From Novosphingobium aerophilum (GTDB lineage: Bacteria > Pseudomonadota > Alphaproteobacteria > Sphingomonadales > Sphingomonadaceae), in assembly GCF_014230305.1 (NCBI RefSeq), contig NZ_JACLAU010000016.1:1-64000 (forward strand): a stretch of 64,000 nucleotides of DNA, given 5' to 3'. Positions 60,301 through 64,000 of this stretch are shown in pieces. Positions within the stretch are counted from its first letter, which is position 1. Each line of letters begins with the position of its first letter. The notes beneath the pieces are model-generated. The model ran no database searches. It saw nothing but the letters and a program-made list of their open reading frames with translations, and was not told where the DNA came from. The position numbers were made by a program, and so were the translations under genes.

Positions 60301-60765
60301 TCACACGGTCAGGGTCAGTGGGCCCAGGCCGAGAACCGCGACCAACAGAGCCAGGGCGATGGCCGGCACCCTGGCGATCTTGCGGCGGTGCGCCCGTTGC
60401 CCGGCATCGCTCGCCGGCAGGTTGAGCAGCAGGAAAACCGACGCAACGACCGTACTGGCCAGGGCAAAGGTCAGCAGGTCCACCAGGCTGTTCAGCAAGA
60501 ACGAAGGCCGGGGATGACGGATCGCCACGCACAGGCCGATGCTCACTGCGGCACAACCGGCCAGGGCCAGCCAGGTCCACGCCTTGCCGCGATGGTACAG
60601 GACCAGGATGCCAGCGCCATACAGGGTGCATAGCGCAGCCGTGACGTGCGAAATCATGTCCAGGGTCAGGCCCTGCGACCGAGCGAACGCACTGGACAGG
60701 CTCAGCACAAGGGGGAGTGTGGCAAGATACCAGTGGGGCATCTTCCGGTCTTCGCCGACAGTCAC
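60301..60765 (-). CDS. Integral membrane protein of unknown function
   Basis: A 154-residue protein with four hydrophobic helices (about 12-28, 38-56, 64-82, 91-114) and a fifth at the C-terminus after a basic loop (RAHRRKIARVP). GTG 60765 has GGAGGGAAC upstream; ATG at codon 9 is an alternative. Convergent with the ATP12 gene. No family recognised. Confidence 0.55.
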   Translation of the reverse strand: MTVGEDRKMPHWYLATLPLVLSLSSAFARSQGLTLDMISHVTAALCTLYGAGILVLYHRGKAWTWLALAGCAAVSIGLCVAIRHPRPSFLLNSLVDLLTFALASTVVASVFLLLNLPASDAGQRAHRRKIARVPAIALALLVAVLGLGPLTLTV

Positions 60766-60797
60766 CTGTTCGTTCCCTCCTGCTTCGGCCGATCAGC

Positions 60798-61304
60798 CTA
60801 ATCTTCTTCCACCAGCACGATATGCGGCCAGCGCCCCACCATGTGCCGGGCCCAGGTCAGCGGCCAGCCGGGAATGACCTCCTCGTCGAGGTAAGGCAGC
60901 CGGTCGCCCTGGCGATCGTAGACGTGGATCTCGGTCGCATCGCCCTGCGAGACGTAGCGGATCCGGGCGATCTGCTCGGGCGCGATGCGGCCTTCGTCGC
61001 CGGGATGCCTGGCCGTGCGGTTCTGCCACCAGACCAGTTCGTCCGTGGCGGGATCGAGCATGATCCCGCGCTGCGGGTTCGCCAGGAGGGGGCCAAGCGC
61101 CATGGCGACGACGCCCAGCCCCATCACCCCGCCCAGAGGCACCAGCCAGGGCGCGCACTCGCCACTGTCGTTACAGTTGGTGGCCGGCTCGATGGTGAAG
61201 CCGCCATAGACGAAGACCGCGCCGACCAGCAGCATCATCCAGAAGCGCAGGTCGCGGCGCGCGCTGCGCGTGCCGAACAGGGGATCGGAACGGAACCAGG
61301 CCAT
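60798..61304 (-). CDS. Membrane protein of unknown function
   Basis: A 168-residue protein with two N-terminal helices (about 20-38 and 52-74) separated by a loop with CNDSGECAPW, then a soluble domain (MLDPATDELVWWQNRTARHP, GWPLTWARHMVGRWPHIVLVE) that alternates strands. The Cys pair may form a periplasmic disulfide. No domain recognised. It is 32 bases upstream of the next gene on the same strand. Confidence 0.6.
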   Translation of the reverse strand: MAWFRSDPLFGTRSARRDLRFWMMLLVGAVFVYGGFTIEPATNCNDSGECAPWLVPLGGVMGLGVVAMALGPLLANPQRGIMLDPATDELVWWQNRTARHPGDEGRIAPEQIARIRYVSQGDATEIHVYDRQGDRLPYLDEEVIPGWPLTWARHMVGRWPHIVLVEED

Positions 61305-61379
61305 GCCCCGGGCTTAGCGCCAAAGCGTCAACAGCCGGTCAACACCCCGTTCGCACGAGCGCCGCGGCACCGGCCGGGC

Positions 61380-62015
61380 TTACCCGATCCAGTCGGCCAC
61401 CTCGCCGGCCACGGCATTGGCCGCCGCGTTGAGCGCCGGGCCGACCGTCTCCGCATCCGCACGGGCCACCGGTACCCGGCTTTCGAAGCGGCGGGTGGCC
61501 AGCTTGCCGCTCTCGCTGCGAACCGCGTCATAGCGCACCACCACGGCATGGCTGCCGGCGTCATAGCCCATGGCCAGCAGGCGGCCGGTGAGACGACGCT
61601 GGCTCAGCGCGGCGCGATCATCGGCCGCGAACACCAGCTGCTTGCCGCGGGCGCGGATCGTCTCGGCCAGCAGGGCACCGAACAGCCGCGCCGGACGCTC
61701 CACCCACAGCGCGTCCTTCAGGTAGGCCACGTTGCTGGGATCGACCGTGACGGCCACCCGCTGCACCGCCAGGGTCCGATCGACCTCGGGATCGTAGACC
61801 ACCAGCGCATCCTCGCCCTTGCCGCTGGACCCGTTGCCGGGGGCCAGCGCCTGGCTGGCGGTCAGGGTCAGCAGCGAGGCCGGGGGCTTGCCGGCACCCA
61901 GGCGGATGCAGCCGCCCAGCGCCAGGGCCAGGGTGGCGGCGACCAGCAGGGCGGTCGCGCGGCGGCGGCCGGGCAGAGGCCGGTTCGAATGCGGATGCAA
62001 GATCGGGCTCCTCAT
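61380..62015 (-). CDS. ABC transport auxiliary lipoprotein (PqiC/Mla-associated)
   Basis: A 211-residue lipoprotein. Lipobox LGGC with Cys36 after a basic N-terminus. The mature part shows ALVVYDPEVDRTLAVQRVAVTV and LKDALWVERPARLFGALLAETI, the pattern of the ABC_trans_aux/PqiC family. ATG 62015 overlaps the mlaD stop (ATGA). It likely sits in the outer membrane and links the MCE protein to it for lipid transport. Confidence 0.85.
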   Translation of the reverse strand: MRSPILHPHSNRPLPGRRRATALLVAATLALALGGCIRLGAGKPPASLLTLTASQALAPGNGSSGKGEDALVVYDPEVDRTLAVQRVAVTVDPSNVAYLKDALWVERPARLFGALLAETIRARGKQLVFAADDRAALSQRRLTGRLLAMGYDAGSHAVVVRYDAVRSESGKLATRRFESRVPVARADAETVGPALNAAANAVAGEVADWIG

Positions 62016-62950
62016 GGCTTGTAGTCCGGCAGCTTCGACTTGCCGATCAGGGCCCCGGCGCCCTGATCGTCGATCTTCTGGGTGATCTCGCGCAGCGCCC
62101 GCGAGGTTTCGCGCAGGTCGCGGATCGCCGCCTCGGCCGCCGGCAGGGTTGTGGTCGACAGCTCGCGCGCGGCGGGGCGCGCTTCGGTGACCGTGGCGTT
62201 GAGCGCATCGGCGGCCTGCTTGGCCGAGGCCAGGGTTTCGCGCAACTGGCGGGCGAGCGGCTGGCCTTCGTTGGTCAGCAGGCCGTTGGCGCTGTTCGCG
62301 GTCTGCTCGAAGGCGGCCAGGGTGGTGCTGGCCTGGCCCAGGGTGACCTGCAGTTCGGCCAGGGTCCGCTGCAACTGGGGCGAGGCATCGGCCAGGTTGC
62401 CGGTCAGCCGGTCGGTGTTGCTGAGGATGTTCTCGATCGATTTCTGGTTCTGGTCCGACAGCAGCAGGGTCAGCCGCTCGGACAGGGTGGCGAGCCGTTC
62501 GAGCAGGAGCGGCGCGTTGTTGAGCAGCGCGCCCAGCCCGCCGCGCTTGGTCGGGATCACCGGTGCGCCCTCCGGCCCGGGCTCGGTGATCGGCGGCGCG
62601 CCCTTGACCGCGCCTTCCAACTGGATCGTCGACACCCCGGTGAAGCTGCCCAGGATCGTCGCCGTGGTGCCCTGCAGGATCGGCACGCCATCGTTCACCT
62701 TGATCCGTACCCGCACGAAGCTGGGATCGCGCGGCCACAGCTCGATGGTCTCGATCTGCCCGGCGGGCACACCCGCGAAGGTCACCTGCGAGCCCTTGGC
62801 GAGGCCGTCGACCGACTGCTTGAAGAAGATGTCGTAGGCGTCCTGGTTGCCTTCGTTGAGCCGGGCGATCCAGATGACGAAGGCCGCCACCAGCGTGAGC
62901 AGCGCCAGCGTGACGACGCCGACCCAGACATGATTGGCCCTGGTTTCCAT
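62012..62950 (-). CDS. mlaD: MCE-domain lipid transport protein MlaD
   Basis: A 312-residue periplasmic protein with one N-terminal helix (8-29) and an MCE domain (about 38-118, DIFFKQSVDGLAKGSQVTFAGVP by position). The C-terminal half is a long helical region (150-290) that could form a tunnel, longer than E. coli MlaD. It binds phospholipids between membranes. Gene order mlaE-mlaF-mlaD-lipoprotein. Confidence 0.9.
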   Translation of the reverse strand: METRANHVWVGVVTLALLTLVAAFVIWIARLNEGNQDAYDIFFKQSVDGLAKGSQVTFAGVPAGQIETIELWPRDPSFVRVRIKVNDGVPILQGTTATILGSFTGVSTIQLEGAVKGAPPITEPGPEGAPVIPTKRGGLGALLNNAPLLLERLATLSERLTLLLSDQNQKSIENILSNTDRLTGNLADASPQLQRTLAELQVTLGQASTTLAAFEQTANSANGLLTNEGQPLARQLRETLASAKQAADALNATVTEARPAARELSTTTLPAAEAAIRDLRETSRALREITQKIDDQGAGALIGKSKLPDYKP

Positions 62951-62959
62951 TGCCTGGTG

Positions 62960-63841
62960 CTATGCTCCCCCTGGGGCGGACTTGTCCACCGTGTCGGCTG
63001 CCTGGCGCGGGGTGGCGGCCAGGGCCTCCCCTGCCCCGCCCCCCGCAGCGCCCGTCCGGCGGGCCCGGCTGTCGCGCGCGGCGCGGCCGCGCGGGCCGTT
63101 GAAGTATTCCTGGATCCACGGATGATCGGTGGCCAGCAGTTCCGGAATGGTGCCCACCGCGATCACCCGCTTGTCGGCCAGCACGGCCACCCGGTCGCAG
63201 ATCTCGTACAGGGTGTCGAGATCGTGCGTGATCAGGAACACGGTCAGCCCCAGCGTTTCCTGCAGCGCGCGGGTCAGCCGGTCGAAGGCGGCGGCGCCGA
63301 TCGGGTCGAGCCCGGCGGTCGGCTCGTCGAGGAACAGCAGCTCGGGATCCAGCGCCAGCGCCCGGGCCAGGCCGGCGCGCTTCTTCATCCCGCCCGACAG
63401 CTCGGCCGGATACTTGCCCACCGCCTCTTCCGGCAGGCCCGACAGCATCACCTTGTAGGCCGCGATCTCGTGCAGCAGATCGTCGCCCAGCTCCGGATAG
63501 AACTCGCGCAGGGGAACCTCGACGTTCTCGCCCACGGTCAGGGTGGAGAACAGGGCGCCACCCTGGAACAGCACGCCCCAGCGCGCGCGGATATCGATAT
63601 CGTCGTCGTCCTGGGCATCGGTGATCGATCGGCCGAGCACGGTGATCGATCCGCTCTCGGGCACCTGCAGCCCGATGATCGAGCGCATCAGCACCGACTT
63701 GCCCGTGCCCGAGCCTCCCACCACGCCCAGGATCTCGCCGCGCCGCACGGTCAGCGACAGGCCCTCGTGGATGGCATGGTCGCCGAACCGGTTGACCAGG
63801 TTCTCGATCACGATCGGGTCCGGGCTGGCAGCATGGGTCAT
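62960..63841 (-). CDS. mlaF: Lipid transport ATP-binding protein MlaF
   Basis: A 293-residue ATPase. Walker A GGSGTGKS (42-49), signature LSGGM (148-152), Walker B LLFLDEPTAGLDP, switch His in ITHDLD. After about residue 255 there is an Arg/Ala/Gly-rich tail of nearly 40 residues, longer than in E. coli. It drives the MlaE permease. Confidence 0.92.
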   Translation of the reverse strand: MTHAASPDPIVIENLVNRFGDHAIHEGLSLTVRRGEILGVVGGSGTGKSVLMRSIIGLQVPESGSITVLGRSITDAQDDDDIDIRARWGVLFQGGALFSTLTVGENVEVPLREFYPELGDDLLHEIAAYKVMLSGLPEEAVGKYPAELSGGMKKRAGLARALALDPELLFLDEPTAGLDPIGAAAFDRLTRALQETLGLTVFLITHDLDTLYEICDRVAVLADKRVIAVGTIPELLATDHPWIQEYFNGPRGRAARDSRARRTGAAGGGAGEALAATPRQAADTVDKSAPGGA

Positions 63842-63845
63842 CGGC

Positions 63846-64000
63846 TCAGCCCCAGCCGATCTTGGTGAAGAACACCGCGAAGAAGGCGTCGAGCACGATG
63901 ACCATGAAGATCGCCTGGACCACGGCCAGGGTGGTGCGCATGCCCACTTCCTCGGCGTTGGCCTTCACCTGGATGCCCTGGTAGCACCCGGCGAGGGCGA
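63846..64000 (-). CDS. mlaE: Lipid transport permease MlaE, C-terminal part (cut by window end)
   Basis: The last 51 codons of a permease that begins beyond the window. It reads CYQGIQVKANAEEVGMRTT and then VVQAIFMVIVLDAFFAVFF before KIGWG and TGA (63848-63846). That is the conserved C-terminus of MlaE/YrbE. It ends 4 bases before the mlaF start. Confidence 0.88.
   Translation of the reverse strand, partial: ALAGCYQGIQVKANAEEVGMRTTLAVVQAIFMVIVLDAFFAVFFTKIGWG

Overview
The window is high-GC alphaproteobacterial chromosome. The Sphingomonadales (Novosphingobium/Sphingomonas-like) is the best guess. Grounds are the mdh-sucD-sucA-sucB-lpd order, large TonB-dependent receptors, an ATP12-type ATPase assembly factor, a SleB-type wall hydrolase, TTG/GTG starts, and REP-like intergenic palindromes of the kind common in that order. 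No tRNA, rRNA or CRISPR array was recognised by eye. The window is mostly core genome with a few accessory patches.

Region by region. 1-4012: the 3' tail of an IS110-family transposase, then a large single-chain MmeI-like restriction-modification enzyme. 4337-6005: two Flp-type pilin genes flanking a GGDEF-like protein with a degenerate signature. 6013-10835 (minus): a cobalamin riboswitch followed by btuB-btuF-btuC-btuD. 10997-12681: a palindromic repeat pair and a SleB-family hydrolase. 13481-21437: a TCA cluster (mdh, sucD, sucA, sucB, lpdA) without sucC, with repeat-rich gaps. 21488-24072 (minus): PilZ protein, FAD oxidoreductase and alpha/beta hydrolase. 24234-31534: a Tad/Flp pilus locus (cpaA, B, C, D, E, tadB, tadC) that has no gene for the TadA/CpaF ATPase. 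31582-33853 (minus): MarR regulator, MTA phosphorylase, TetR regulator. 34482-37748: a 1088-residue TonB-dependent receptor. 37868-40447 (minus): clpB. 40611-50955: a membrane protein, a beta-barrel protein, a methyltransferase-like protein, DUF4197, an M16 peptidase, an alpha-amylase and a three-gene M48 protease cluster. 51035-55443 (minus): gatB, gatA, gatC, an FKBP isomerase and rpsU. 55673-60277: crcB, a pseudouridine synthase, a PaiB-like protein, a HAD phosphatase and a small membrane protein in a chain of overlapping genes, then an AT-rich insert, then the ATP12 gene. 60301-64000 (minus): two membrane proteins and the distal part of an Mla-type lipid transport operon (mlaE partial, mlaF, mlaD, auxiliary lipoprotein).

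How genes work together. The B12 operon is a complete outer-membrane-to-cytoplasm import route under one riboswitch. The TCA genes encode malate dehydrogenase, one succinyl-CoA synthetase subunit and all three 2-oxoglutarate dehydrogenase components. The Tad locus supplies peptidase, secretin, lipoprotein, localisation protein and membrane platform, while its pilins (or pilin-like partners) may be the pair near 5 kb. The most unusual items are the pilin / degenerate-GGDEF / pilin cassette, the Tad locus lacking its motor ATPase gene, the MmeI-like enzyme beside an insertion-sequence remnant, the three-gene exported M48 cluster, and the AT-rich gene inserted upstream of the ATP12 gene. All assignments were made by reading; no database search was run.
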